Assembly: GCF_020421205.1 (NCBI RefSeq)
Contig: NZ_JAIZZH010000003.1
Coordinates: 1-64,000 of the forward strand
Direction of reading: 5' to 3'
Length of the DNA stretch: 64,000 bases
DNA from: Hymenobacter pini
GTDB taxonomy: Bacteria; Bacteroidota; Bacteroidia; Cytophagales; Hymenobacteraceae
The notes below the pieces were generated by a model. The model was not told where the DNA came from. It did not search any database and saw nothing but the letters and a program-made list of their open reading frames with translations. Both the position numbers and the translations under genes were made by a program. This document shows positions 34,222 to 42,650 of the stretch, in pieces (within the stretch, counting starts at the first letter, position 1; each line of letters opens with the position of its first letter).

Positions 34222-34824
34222 TTATTTCTTTTTCAGACAAATAAACAGCTCCCGCCCTTGGCGCGGAGGCAGCGAGTTAGTGGCCGCAGCAAAGTGCACA
34301 AACTCAAAATACGGTGCGAAATACTCCCGGTATTCTTCTTGTGAGCCCCCGAAAGGCGGGCCCGGCTGACTGAACTCCGTATCGAACAGCAGGCCCATGA
34401 GGGTGCCACCGGGGCGCAACAAGTGGGCGCACTGCCGGGCGTAGGTCGGGCGCAGCGCAGGATCAAGGGCACAGAAAAACGTCTGCTCTACTATCAGGTC
34501 GAAGGGTGGCGTGGGTTGCAGCGCAAAAAAATTGGCCAACAGCAAATGCTCCTTTGGGAAGCCGGGTACACGGCGCTGCAGGTCCTGCAGTGGCTCGGGA
34601 GCTACATCAGCTACAAACACGTTGGGCCAGCCGGCAGCATGCAGGTACTCAGCCTCATAGGCCCGACCAGCTCCTGGAATTAGAATGCGGCGGGCATCGG
34701 GCGGGCCCAGCTGCGTAAAATATTCTTGCAGTGGCGGCGTTATCCGGCCCGCATCCCAGCTGGTCTGGCCGGTTACGTAGCGCTGCTGCCAGTAGGCGGC
34801 GTCAAGGGATGAATCCGAGGGCAT
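34222..34824 (-). CDS. Thiopurine methyltransferase-family SAM methyltransferase
   Basis: A 200-residue TPMT-superfamily enzyme: YWQQRYVTGQTSWDAGRITP at the N-terminus (the family's W-D-x-G signature), SAM-binding ILIPGAGRAYEAEYL near residue 47, then FFCALDP and RPGGTLMGLLFD. Bacterial members methylate thiols, selenium or tellurium compounds; which applies here is unknown. Probably cotranscribed with kdsA downstream. Confidence 0.87.
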   Translation of the reverse strand: MPSDSSLDAAYWQQRYVTGQTSWDAGRITPPLQEYFTQLGPPDARRILIPGAGRAYEAEYLHAAGWPNVFVADVAPEPLQDLQRRVPGFPKEHLLLANFFALQPTPPFDLIVEQTFFCALDPALRPTYARQCAHLLRPGGTLMGLLFDTEFSQPGPPFGGSQEEYREYFAPYFEFVHFAAATNSLPPRQGRELFICLKKK

Positions 34825-34852
34825 AATTGCGGCAGGGTTGTATCTTCGGCAC

Positions 34853-34882
34853 TTGCCTGGGTACGGAACTCCGTTATTTTTG
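34853..34882 (+). promoter_or_regulatory. Consensus promoter of the coiled-coil protein gene
   Basis: TTG (34853-34855), 19 bases, TATTTTTG (34875-34882): exact Bacteroidetes consensus and spacing, 57 bases before the ATG. Confidence 0.75.
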
Positions 34883-34939
34883 CCTTAAAGGTACTACCTG
34901 CGCCCGGACTCTCCGGGCTTTCACTTAATCCCTCTTGCC

Positions 34940-35887
34940 ATGGAACAAGACCACAGCCCCGAGCCCAAGAACAACAACCGCGTCCTGCTGATTGTGGCCC
35001 TGATTCTGGTGCTACTGGGCATCAACGGCGTGCTTTTCTACATGAACCAGCAGAAAAGCAAGCAAAACGAGCAGCTGCAGGCTGATGTGGTGACGAAGGA
35101 TGCGAAGCTGGAAGAACAAATCAAGCAGTACGAATCTCTTAAAGCCGATTACGAGCGGCAAAGCCAGGAAGTGCAGGGCATGGGTCTGGCCAACGACTCC
35201 CTGGAAGCCAAGCTGGCCCAGATCAACGCCGACCTGCTGAAACTCCGCTCTTTCCGGGCCGGCAGCTTCAGCATTGCCGAGCAGCAGCGCTTCAAGCAGC
35301 GGGCTGCCAACTTCGAAACGCAGCTGCGTAAGAAGGATGAGGAAATTGCCCAGCTGAAAGCCGACAACGAGGCGCTGTATACTGAAACTACCACGCTGAA
35401 AGAGCGCCAGAACAAGCTCACCGATACCATTTCCACGGTGGTGCGCTCCAACCAGGAGCTGAGCGAGAAAGTAGCCGTGGCTTCGCGCCTGCAGGCCGAG
35501 AACATTCGGGTGGGCGTTATCAACAGCCGCGACAAGGAAAAGGCCGACGACGACAACGAGTTCAAGGCTAAGCGTGTGGAAAAAATCAAGGTAACCTTCA
35601 ACCTGGGCCGCAACGATGTGTCGCCGAAGGAAACCAAGCAAATCATGATGCGCCTAATTGAGCCTGATGGTGCCGCGCTGTACAACCTGAGCACCGGCGG
35701 TGGCACGTTCATGATTGACGGCGCTGAGGCCTTCTATACAGCCAAGCAGGACATCGTATTCGATAACACCCGCCAACCCGTACAATTCCTGTACGCCAAA
35801 GGTGCCCCCTACAAAACTGGCCTCCACACCGTGGAACTGTACGAAGGCGGCGTGATGATTGGCAAAACTACCTTCACGCTGAAATAG
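34940..35887 (+). CDS. Membrane-anchored coiled-coil protein of unknown function
   Basis: A 315-residue protein with a short cytoplasmic start (MEQDHSPEPKNNN), one membrane segment (residues 15-34, VLLIVALILVLLGINGVLFY), a long coiled coil rich in Gln, Lys and Glu (about 36-185), and a compact C-terminal beta-rich domain (about 208-315, VEKIKVTFNLGRNDVSPKET). Topology suggests the coiled coil and C-terminal domain are in the periplasm. I know no characterised homologue. Good consensus promoter and a terminator make it a single-gene unit. Confidence 0.8.
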   Translation: MEQDHSPEPKNNNRVLLIVALILVLLGINGVLFYMNQQKSKQNEQLQADVVTKDAKLEEQIKQYESLKADYERQSQEVQGMGLANDSLEAKLAQINADLLKLRSFRAGSFSIAEQQRFKQRAANFETQLRKKDEEIAQLKADNEALYTETTTLKERQNKLTDTISTVVRSNQELSEKVAVASRLQAENIRVGVINSRDKEKADDDNEFKAKRVEKIKVTFNLGRNDVSPKETKQIMMRLIEPDGAALYNLSTGGGTFMIDGAEAFYTAKQDIVFDNTRQPVQFLYAKGAPYKTGLHTVELYEGGVMIGKTTFTLK

Positions 35888-35916
35888 CCTGCTACTGGCG
35901 CTACGTAAGCTTTCAG

Positions 35917-35949
35917 AAAAAGCGCTGGCCCTCGGGCCGGCGCTTTTTT
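35917..35949 (+). terminator. Terminator after the coiled-coil gene
   Basis: AAAAAGCGCTGGCCC / GGGCCGGCGCTTTTTT with loop TC. Confidence 0.88.
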
Positions 35950-36019
35950 GTTTGTTGATACTTGGCACATTGCCTTACTGCAGGCGTATTTCGCAGGCTC
36001 CCCTTCTACTCTTCCGCCC

Positions 36020-36568
36020 ATGCCGCCCTTCTCGCTCCAACCTACGCTGGAAACCAATACCATCCGGCTACTGCCACTGCAGCCCGCTGATTTCGACGAC
36101 TTGTACGCCGTGGCCTCCGACCCCAAGGTGTGGGAGCAGCACCCCAACAAGGACCGGTGGCGGGAGCCGGTATTTCGAACCTTCTTCGAAGGGGCTCTGC
36201 AAAGCCAAGGCGCGTTCAAAGTTGTAGATAAGGCTACCGGCACCTCGCTTGGCAGCACCCGCCTCTACGACTACGACCCGCAGGATAACAGTATTCTGAT
36301 TGGGTACACCTTTTATGGCACTAGCTCGTGGGGCAAAGGCATTAACCCGGCCGTAAAAAAGCTGCTGCTGGACTACGTATTTCAGTTTGTTGACATAGTA
36401 CGGTTCCATATCGGAGCCGAAAACCTCCGCTCCCAGATTGCCATTCAGCGCCTAGGAGCCCGGAAAGTTGCGGAGCAGGAAGTGATGTATTACGGGGAGA
36501 AACCCAAGCTCAACTTCGTTTACGAAATCATACAGCAGGACTGGCAGGCTCGTGCTACTGCCTTCTAG
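36020..36568 (+). CDS. GNAT-family N-acetyltransferase (RimJ/RimL type)
   Basis: A 182-residue acetyl-CoA-dependent acetyltransferase. The start RLLPLQPADFDDLYAVASDP is typical of RimJ/RimL-like enzymes, with GYTFYGTSSWGKGINPAVKK as the acetyl-CoA-binding A motif (around 95-115) and HIGAENLRSQIAIQRLGA following. Substrate is unknown. The ATG at 36020 is favoured; a start at 35948 overlaps the preceding terminator. Confidence 0.88.
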   Translation: MPPFSLQPTLETNTIRLLPLQPADFDDLYAVASDPKVWEQHPNKDRWREPVFRTFFEGALQSQGAFKVVDKATGTSLGSTRLYDYDPQDNSILIGYTFYGTSSWGKGINPAVKKLLLDYVFQFVDIVRFHIGAENLRSQIAIQRLGARKVAEQEVMYYGEKPKLNFVYEIIQQDWQARATAF

Positions 36569-36591
36569 ACTTTTACCGATGGACTTGGCTA

Positions 36592-36657
36592 CAGCTAGAA
36601 ATAAAGCAAAACAGCGTCGACTATTAAGCCGACGCTGTTTTGCTTTATTTCTAGCTG
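36592..36657. terminator. Bidirectional terminator, 28-bp perfect stem
   Basis: Arms 36592-36619 and 36630-36657 pair without mismatch around ACTATTAAGC, between convergent genes. Confidence 0.9.
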
Positions 36658-36690
36658 GTTGTAATAAGACAGTCCTCGTATGCACTGAGC

Positions 36691-39324
36691 TTACTGCGCC
36701 AAAGAGGCTTCAAAGTCATCCAGCTTTTTCAGGGTGGCTTTAATGTTCTCGGTGAACAGCACCACCACAGAACCCGGCTTAGCAGTGGTCAGTACATGGT
36801 CAATGGCGTCCATCTCGTTTTCAATATAGGTGATGGGCAGGTCGGATTTATCCAGCCGCAGACCTTGCTCCATAATCTCACGGAGCTGCTCGGCGGTTTT
36901 ACCGCGCAGGTCCCGGTCCTGGCGCAGCACCACCTCATCGAAGATGCGGCCGGCCACCCGGGAGAAGCCCAGCGTATCCTCGTCGCGCCGGTCGCCCAGG
37001 CCCGATACCACCCCTACTTTGTGCGTAGCCGGGGTAGCCTCCATGAACTTGGCAAACTTCTCGATGCCGTGGGTATTGTGCGCGTAGTCCACAATTACCT
37101 CGAAAGTGGGGAACTTGTAGACGTTCATGCGGCCCGGCGTTTTGGCTGCCGAGGGCACAAACGTGCGCAGCGCCTGCTTGATATCGTCCCGGTCAAAGCC
37201 GTAGCAGTAGCAGGCCAGGGCCGCCGCTAGGGAGTTTTCGATATTGAAGGTAGCGCGCCCACCCAGCGTAATGGGGAACTCCGCGGCCCGGTCGATGCGC
37301 TGCTTGTAGCTGTTTTTGTAGATGGTAATGTAGCCTTCCTCATACACGGCCGCCAGCCCACCCTGCTCGGCGTGCTCCCGGATGCGAGGGTTATGCTCAT
37401 CCATGCTGAACAAGGCCACGTTGCACTCCAGCTTCTCGCGCATGGCGTACACTAGGTCGTCGTCGGCGTTGAGCACGGCCCAGCCATTTTTGCGCACCGT
37501 GCGGGGCAGTACGCCCTTTACGGCCGCCATTTCCTCCACCGTATAAATGTCGCGCAGGCCTAGGTGGTCGGCGGCTACGTTGGTTACCACGGCTACGTCG
37601 CAGGTGTGGAAGCCCAGGCCCGAGCGGAGCATACCGCCCCGGGCCGTTTCCAGCACGGCAAAGTTCACCGTGGGGTCTTTCAACACAAACTCGGCGCTCT
37701 GACCGCCGGTGCAGTCCCCACTCTGCAGCTGCACGCCCTGAATATAAATACCATTGGTAGTGGTGTGGCCTACTTTGTAGCCCTTGGAGGCCACAATATG
37801 GGCCATCAGCTGGGTAGTGGTGGTTTTGCCGTTAGTACCCGTCACCGCGAAGATGGGAATCCGGGCGGTGCTGCCCCGCGGGAACAGCATATCTACTACT
37901 GGCTCGGCCACGTTGCGGGGCAGGCCATCGGTAGGTGAAATATGCATGCGGAAACCGGGTGCGGCATTCACTTCAATCACGGCGCCCCGCGTTTCGTTGA
38001 GCGGAATGGCAATGTCAGACGTTAGCAGGTCGATGCCGCAGATGTCCAAGCCCACAATACCCGCCACCCGCTCTGCCAGCAGCAGGTTGTAGGGGTGCAC
38101 GAGGTCGGTTACGTCGGTGGCGGTACCGCCCGTGCTGATGTTGGCCGTGCTTTTCAGGTACAACGTCTTGCCGGCCGGTAGCACCGATTCCAGCGTCAGG
38201 TCCTGCTTGGTGAGAATGTCCAGCGTATGCTGGTCGGCCTTGATGCTGGTCAGCACCTTCTCGTGCCCCACCCCCCGGCGCGGGTCTTTGTTGACTTCCG
38301 CAATCAGCTCCTGAATGGTCCGCTGCCCGTCGCCGGTTACGGCGGCCGGGGTGCGCCTAGCGGCGGCAATGAGTTTGCCGTTTACTACCAGCAGGCGGTA
38401 GTCGTCGCCTTCAATAAATTGCTCTACAATGACGGCTCGGGAATATTTCTGGGCAGCCTTCAGACCTTCCACCGCATCTTCCCAATTCTTGATGCAGATA
38501 GTGGCCCCCTTGCCGTGGTTGCCATCCAGGGGCTTGGTTACGATGGGAAAACCCAGTTCCTCTACCGCATCGCGCAGGCCGTCCTCCGAGTACACCGTGG
38601 TACCGTGCGGCACGGGTACGCCGGCGTCCTTCAGCATGGCCTTCGTGCGATTTTTATTACCAGCTACCTCTACCCCGGCGTGTGAGGTATAACTGGTGGT
38701 AGTGGCCCAAATGCGCTTCTGGTTGACGCCGTAGCCCAGCTGGATGATGCTGCTGTTCTTGAGCTGGATGTAGGGAATGTTGCGCGAGGCCGCCTCCGCC
38801 ACAATGCTGTAGGTGCTGGGCCCGAAGAATTCCTCTTCCCGGATTTCGTGCAGCTCATCCACAATAGGCTTCACCGTTACCGGGCGGCCGTGGCACAGGT
38901 CGTCCACGATTTGCACGGCAGCTTCGGCGGCCATGCGCCCGGCCCGCTCCTCCTGGTAGGCAAATACCACAAACTCTACGCCCTCTTGGTGGGCCGGGTA
39001 CGACTTGCCCCAGTACACGGGCATACCTGCGGTGCGCTGCAAGGCCAGAGCTACCTGCTGAATTACGTGGCCCAGGGGTTCACCGTCCTGCAACTGTTCT
39101 TCCGTCAGGGGTGGGTGCTTGGGACCGTGCTTACCTGATTCCTGGTGGGGCTGGGGTTCCAGCAGCTCCGGCAGCAGGTTGGGGAGTTGCTCGGCCAGCG
39201 CGGGTGCATTGTTCGACCACAGATCAGCCAAATCCTGCATGTCCACTTTCATTACAATCAGTTTGTAATGTTTCACGGACCAGTAGCTGGGGCCGCGCAT
39301 CGTGCGAAGGTCAAGTATTTTCAT
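36691..39324 (-). CDS. cphA: Cyanophycin synthetase
   Basis: An 877-residue two-engine ligase that polymerises aspartate and arginine into the storage polymer cyanophycin. An N-terminal domain is followed by an ATP-grasp domain (KPLDGNHGKGATICI near residue 275; EVNAAPGFRMH near 450) and a Mur-ligase-like domain (GTNGKTTTTQL near 495, ending about residue 870). Length matches known CphA1. No cyanophycinase or isoaspartyl dipeptidase gene is nearby, though those often neighbour cphA. Members of this group may also make shorter or modified peptides, so product identity is inferred. Confidence 0.92.
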   Translation of the reverse strand: MKILDLRTMRGPSYWSVKHYKLIVMKVDMQDLADLWSNNAPALAEQLPNLLPELLEPQPHQESGKHGPKHPPLTEEQLQDGEPLGHVIQQVALALQRTAGMPVYWGKSYPAHQEGVEFVVFAYQEERAGRMAAEAAVQIVDDLCHGRPVTVKPIVDELHEIREEEFFGPSTYSIVAEAASRNIPYIQLKNSSIIQLGYGVNQKRIWATTTSYTSHAGVEVAGNKNRTKAMLKDAGVPVPHGTTVYSEDGLRDAVEELGFPIVTKPLDGNHGKGATICIKNWEDAVEGLKAAQKYSRAVIVEQFIEGDDYRLLVVNGKLIAAARRTPAAVTGDGQRTIQELIAEVNKDPRRGVGHEKVLTSIKADQHTLDILTKQDLTLESVLPAGKTLYLKSTANISTGGTATDVTDLVHPYNLLLAERVAGIVGLDICGIDLLTSDIAIPLNETRGAVIEVNAAPGFRMHISPTDGLPRNVAEPVVDMLFPRGSTARIPIFAVTGTNGKTTTTQLMAHIVASKGYKVGHTTTNGIYIQGVQLQSGDCTGGQSAEFVLKDPTVNFAVLETARGGMLRSGLGFHTCDVAVVTNVAADHLGLRDIYTVEEMAAVKGVLPRTVRKNGWAVLNADDDLVYAMREKLECNVALFSMDEHNPRIREHAEQGGLAAVYEEGYITIYKNSYKQRIDRAAEFPITLGGRATFNIENSLAAALACYCYGFDRDDIKQALRTFVPSAAKTPGRMNVYKFPTFEVIVDYAHNTHGIEKFAKFMEATPATHKVGVVSGLGDRRDEDTLGFSRVAGRIFDEVVLRQDRDLRGKTAEQLREIMEQGLRLDKSDLPITYIENEMDAIDHVLTTAKPGSVVVLFTENIKATLKKLDDFEASLAQ

Positions 39325-39493
39325 ATAGGGAGTGGGAAAGTATTCTTGCGTGCGCGCTTCTACGCGGAATTGAAATGTAGGGATTAGGCCGCAAGAAACC
39401 TTTTATTAACGGTCCAGCCTACTTTTCGCGTTATAACCGTCATTCTCAACTCCCAAGCCCCCACACATTTTTTATGCAAAACGCCTTAAACGC

Positions 39494-39526
39494 AAAAAAC
39501 CCCGGTCGGGGCTAATCAACCGGGGC
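39494..39526 (-). terminator. Terminator after tRNA-Cys
   Basis: Read leftward: GCCCCGGT ... ACCGGGG followed by TTTTTTGCG, 31 bases past the tRNA. Confidence 0.75.
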
Positions 39527-39556
39527 ACTAGGCACTGAAAACAGGAATTGTAAAAG

Positions 39557-39627
39557 AGGTGACGAGCGGATTCGAACCGCTGTAGGAGGTTTTGCAGACC
39601 TCTACCTAGCCACTCGGTCACGTCACC
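39557..39627 (-). tRNA. tRNA-Cys (anticodon GCA)
   Basis: A 71-base tRNA. On the minus strand the acceptor arms are GGTGACG/CGTCACC, the anticodon stem is GAGGT/ACCTC around CTGCAAA (anticodon GCA), and the TΨC loop is GTTCGAATC. CCA is not encoded. Confidence 0.95.
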
Positions 39628-39828
39628 AGGGCTTTGAGGATGCAAACATACAGCTTAATCCCACTTCTGCCAAGTCGACCATTAGTTTTCGCGCAGCCAC
39701 AATGGTAAGACGCTGGGAGCGTGCGGGAAAAATTACCAACCCATAGTAGTTGCCGCTCTACCTTGTGTATAAGGCGCGGGGCAACCATCCAGCTCAACAT
39801 GCCGGTTTGATGCGTTACCACATAAAAA

Positions 39829-39854
39829 AGGCCCCGGATTGCTCCGGGGCCTTC
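39829..39854 (-). terminator. Terminator after rpsA
   Basis: AAGGCCCCGGA / TCCGGGGCCTT with loop TTGC, T run on the minus strand (AAAAAA on plus before 39830), 26 bases past the stop. Confidence 0.88.
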
Positions 39855-39879
39855 TTCAGTTGGCTAAGCCAGTTGCTGA

Positions 39880-41697
39880 TTACTCAGCACCTTGCTCGTT
39901 GCCCAGCATCTTGTCGCGCAGAGCCGACAGAGCGTCCAAGTCACCGAGGGTCGACTTCTCAGCCTTCTTCAGGTCCGTCACTTTGCCTTCGCCAGAAGCA
40001 GGAGCGGCAGCACCAGCGGCCGGCTTCTTCTTGGCGAATTTCGAAGCGCGGCTTTCTTCTTCAGCCTGCTGGTTGTACACAGCCGAGTGCGACAGCACTA
40101 CGCGACGGTCATCTTTCGAGAATTCCACCACGCGGAAGTCGAGGGTCTCGCCGTTTTCAGCCTGCGAGCCATCTTCTTTCTGCAGCGACTTGGGATAGGC
40201 GAAGCCTTCGATGCCGTAGGGCAGCTCCAGCACGGCACCACGGTCGGTTTTCTCCGTGATGGTAGCCTTGTGTACCGAGCCGGGGGTGAATACCGTCTGG
40301 AACGTATCCCAGGGGTTTTCTTCCAGCTGCTTGTGGCCCAGGGCCAGACGACGGTTGGCAACGTCCAGTTCCAGAACTACCACGTCCAGACGGTCACCTA
40401 CCTTCACAACTTCCGAAGGATGCTTGATCTTCTTGGTCCACGACAGGTCCGACACGTGCACGAGGCCGTCAACACCTTCTTCCAGCTCCACGAACAGGCC
40501 GAAGTTGGTCAGGTTGCGCACCAGACCGTTGTGCTGCGTACCAACGGCGTACTTCGTAGCGAAGTCACCACGGGTCCACGGATCCTCGGTCAGTTGCTTG
40601 ATGCCCAGGCTCATCTTGCGGTCTTCACGGTCGAGGGTCAGGATCTGAGCCTCTACCACGTCGCCCTGCTTGATGAAGTCCTGCGGGTTACGCAGGTGCT
40701 GGCTCCACGACATTTCCGAAACGTGGATCAGACCTTCTACGCCGGGGATGATTTCCATGAACGCGCCGTAGTCGGCAACATTCACGATGCGGCCTTTCAC
40801 CTTCGAGCCTACGCCCATGTCGGCGGGCAGCGAATCCCATGGGTGGGGAGTCAGCTGCTTCAGACCGAGGCTGATACGCTTCTTGGCTTCGTCGAAGTCC
40901 AGCACTACGATGTTCAGCTTCTGATCCAGCTGCAGCACTTCGCTCGGGTGAGCGATACGGCCCCACGAGATGTCGGTGATGTGCAGCAGACCGTCTACGC
41001 CGCCGAGGTCGATGAACACACCGAAGTTGGTCATGTTCTTGATAACGCCCTCCAGGATCTGGCCTTTCTCCAGGTTGTTGAGGATGGCTTCGCGCTGCTT
41101 CTCGAGGTCTTTCTCGATGAGCACTTTGTGCGAAACTACCACGTTGTCGAAAGCAGCGTTGATTTTCACCACTTTCACTTCCATGCGACGACCCACGTAG
41201 ATGTCGAAGTCACGGATGGGCTTCACGTCGATCTGCGAGCCGGGCAGGAAGGCTTCTACGCCGTCCAGGTCCATGATCAGACCGCCTTTGGTGCGGCGCT
41301 TCACTACACCCTCCAGAACGGTGTCGTTCTCCAGAGCGTCGTAAATAGCTTTCCAGGCCTGCTTGATCTTCGCCTTCTTGCGCGACAGGATCAGCTGGCC
41401 GTTCTGGTCTTCCTGGTCCTCGATGAATACCTCCACCTCGTCGCCTACTTTCAGCTCGGGCAGGTCGCGGAATTCGGAGAGGGGCACCAGACCATCGGAT
41501 TTGAAGCCGATGTTCAGGATTACGTCACGGTCGGTGATACCAACCACGGTGCCTTTAATTACTTCTTCTTCTTGAACGGTGTTCAGCGTGCTGCTGTACA
41601 TCTGTTCCATTTCAGCACGCTGCTCAGCGGTGTAGTTACCACCGAAAGCGTTAGCTGAAACGTTGTCCCAGTCGAAGTTGTCAACTAGTTCTGCCAT
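39880..41697 (-). CDS. rpsA: 30S ribosomal protein S1
   Basis: Binds mRNA on the small ribosomal subunit. The ATG at 41697 gives 605 residues with six S1 RNA-binding repeats: the first near VIKGTVVGITDRDVILNIGF, others opening at VLEGVVKRRTKGGLIMDL, ILEGVIKNMTNFGVFIDLGG, VKGRIVNVADYGAFMEI, HNGLVRNLTNFGLFVELEEG and VHKATITEKTDRGAVLEL. The tail (after about 555) is Ala/Lys-rich. An extension to 41811 runs into the promoter. In this phylum, with weak Shine-Dalgarno use, S1 may matter more for initiation; that is inference. Confidence 0.96.
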   Translation of the reverse strand: MAELVDNFDWDNVSANAFGGNYTAEQRAEMEQMYSSTLNTVQEEEVIKGTVVGITDRDVILNIGFKSDGLVPLSEFRDLPELKVGDEVEVFIEDQEDQNGQLILSRKKAKIKQAWKAIYDALENDTVLEGVVKRRTKGGLIMDLDGVEAFLPGSQIDVKPIRDFDIYVGRRMEVKVVKINAAFDNVVVSHKVLIEKDLEKQREAILNNLEKGQILEGVIKNMTNFGVFIDLGGVDGLLHITDISWGRIAHPSEVLQLDQKLNIVVLDFDEAKKRISLGLKQLTPHPWDSLPADMGVGSKVKGRIVNVADYGAFMEIIPGVEGLIHVSEMSWSQHLRNPQDFIKQGDVVEAQILTLDREDRKMSLGIKQLTEDPWTRGDFATKYAVGTQHNGLVRNLTNFGLFVELEEGVDGLVHVSDLSWTKKIKHPSEVVKVGDRLDVVVLELDVANRRLALGHKQLEENPWDTFQTVFTPGSVHKATITEKTDRGAVLELPYGIEGFAYPKSLQKEDGSQAENGETLDFRVVEFSKDDRRVVLSHSAVYNQQAEEESRASKFAKKKPAAGAAAPASGEGKVTDLKKAEKSTLGDLDALSALRDKMLGNEQGAE

Positions 41698-41808
41698 GAT
41701 ATTAGCAATGGCCCTGGTGTACACGTCCGGCGCAGGGCCCGCTTCCGGAACGCGTTTTTGTTTGATACACAGCACAGTTGCGCCGGCCTCGCCACCCTGG
41801 CGGGGCCG

Positions 41809-41816
41809 CAAAGATA
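41809..41816 (-). promoter_or_regulatory. Putative -7 box of rpsA
   Basis: Minus strand TATCTTTG, 111 bases before the rpsA ATG, leaving a long 5' leader rich in G and C. Confidence 0.5.
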
Positions 41817-41887
41817 CAGGTTATACAACAGTTTTGCTAGTTGATGTAGTGTCAGTTATCTTCCTGTCTGTACTCTATCCAGTAATG

Positions 41888-42529
41888 CTAGTTCGCCCTT
41901 ACTGTTACTATCAACTCTCCCACACTACCTAACGGCATAGGAATGGCTAGAGCTAGTGCTTTGCCGATGTCTTGGCATTCATCTTGTGTTCTGTAGGAGA
42001 TAAAGCGTACTACAAAAGCTATTTTGACTGGTATTGGCTTACCCTGGTAAATAGCAGGCAAATATTTGACGGGTACCGACTCAGCTACTCGGTACACTTC
42101 TTCAGCCAAGGTTACAGTAGGTGTGGTAGTAGCAACTGGTGTAGTTCTCTCCCCATTCTGGTCAACTATATATGTGAGCACAACTGTACCTGTCACTCTA
42201 TTGCGGATATCGTTGATAGTAGGGTACCGCAACTTTTTAATCATAGCAGTTAATAGCTCTTCACGGCCGCCAAGCAGCCGGGGTGCTCTATCAAGCCGAT
42301 GTATTTGCCAAGTTGTATCTACCAATACTTGGTACTGAGCAGTATCAGGTCGGATGTACAGGATCCGACTTGAATCATAGTCGAATTTTAGACCTAGCTC
42401 CTTTCCATCGTAATATTCCCACACTCCTACCGGTTTCCCGCTTTTCATCTGCCCTCGGCTGGCCTGACCATGACCGTCTAGTGGACGTAATCCTATCAAC
42501 AGCACTGCTATAATGAGGAAACGATACAT
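41888..42529 (-). CDS. TonB C-terminal domain protein with signal peptide
   Basis: A 213-residue exported protein. It begins with a signal-like segment (residues 1-22), then a short block MKSGKPVGVWEYYDGKELGLKFDY resembling MORN-type repeats of Bacteroidetes energy-transducer proteins, and a C-terminal TonB-like domain (about 90-190, VTGTVVLTYIVDQNGERTTP). There is no long proline-rich linker or ExbB/ExbD partner, so it may not energise transport. Base composition is lower in GC than its neighbours rpsA and the desaturase, hinting at a different history. Confidence 0.72.
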   Translation of the reverse strand: MYRFLIIAVLLIGLRPLDGHGQASRGQMKSGKPVGVWEYYDGKELGLKFDYDSSRILYIRPDTAQYQVLVDTTWQIHRLDRAPRLLGGREELLTAMIKKLRYPTINDIRNRVTGTVVLTYIVDQNGERTTPVATTTPTVTLAEEVYRVAESVPVKYLPAIYQGKPIPVKIAFVVRFISYRTQDECQDIGKALALAIPMPLGSVGELIVTVRAN

Positions 42530-42601
42530 GTAATTTAGTTGACCCTTTAGAATTCAGAAAGCAGAGTGCAATAACGCAGAACCGCTTTCAACTACATAAA
42601 A

Positions 42602-42631
42602 AAAGGGCTGCACGATATCGTGCAGCCCTTT
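42602..42631. terminator. Terminator after the desaturase gene
   Basis: Perfect palindrome AAAGGGCTGCACGAT and complement, 20 bases past the desaturase stop on the minus strand, flanked by A and T runs. Confidence 0.88.
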
Positions 42632-42650
42632 CGTTTACTGAACAGCCCTG

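Noticed and set aside
39269..39277. TGTTTCACG, a perfect left half of parS
   Set aside because: The right half is absent (GACCAGTAG follows), and it lies within the cphA coding region; chance is sufficient.
39892..41658. A 588-codon plus-strand frame opposite rpsA
   Set aside because: Antisense shadow; all conserved S1 motifs lie on the minus strand, and the plus-strand product is a repetitive His/Val/Gln-rich sequence.
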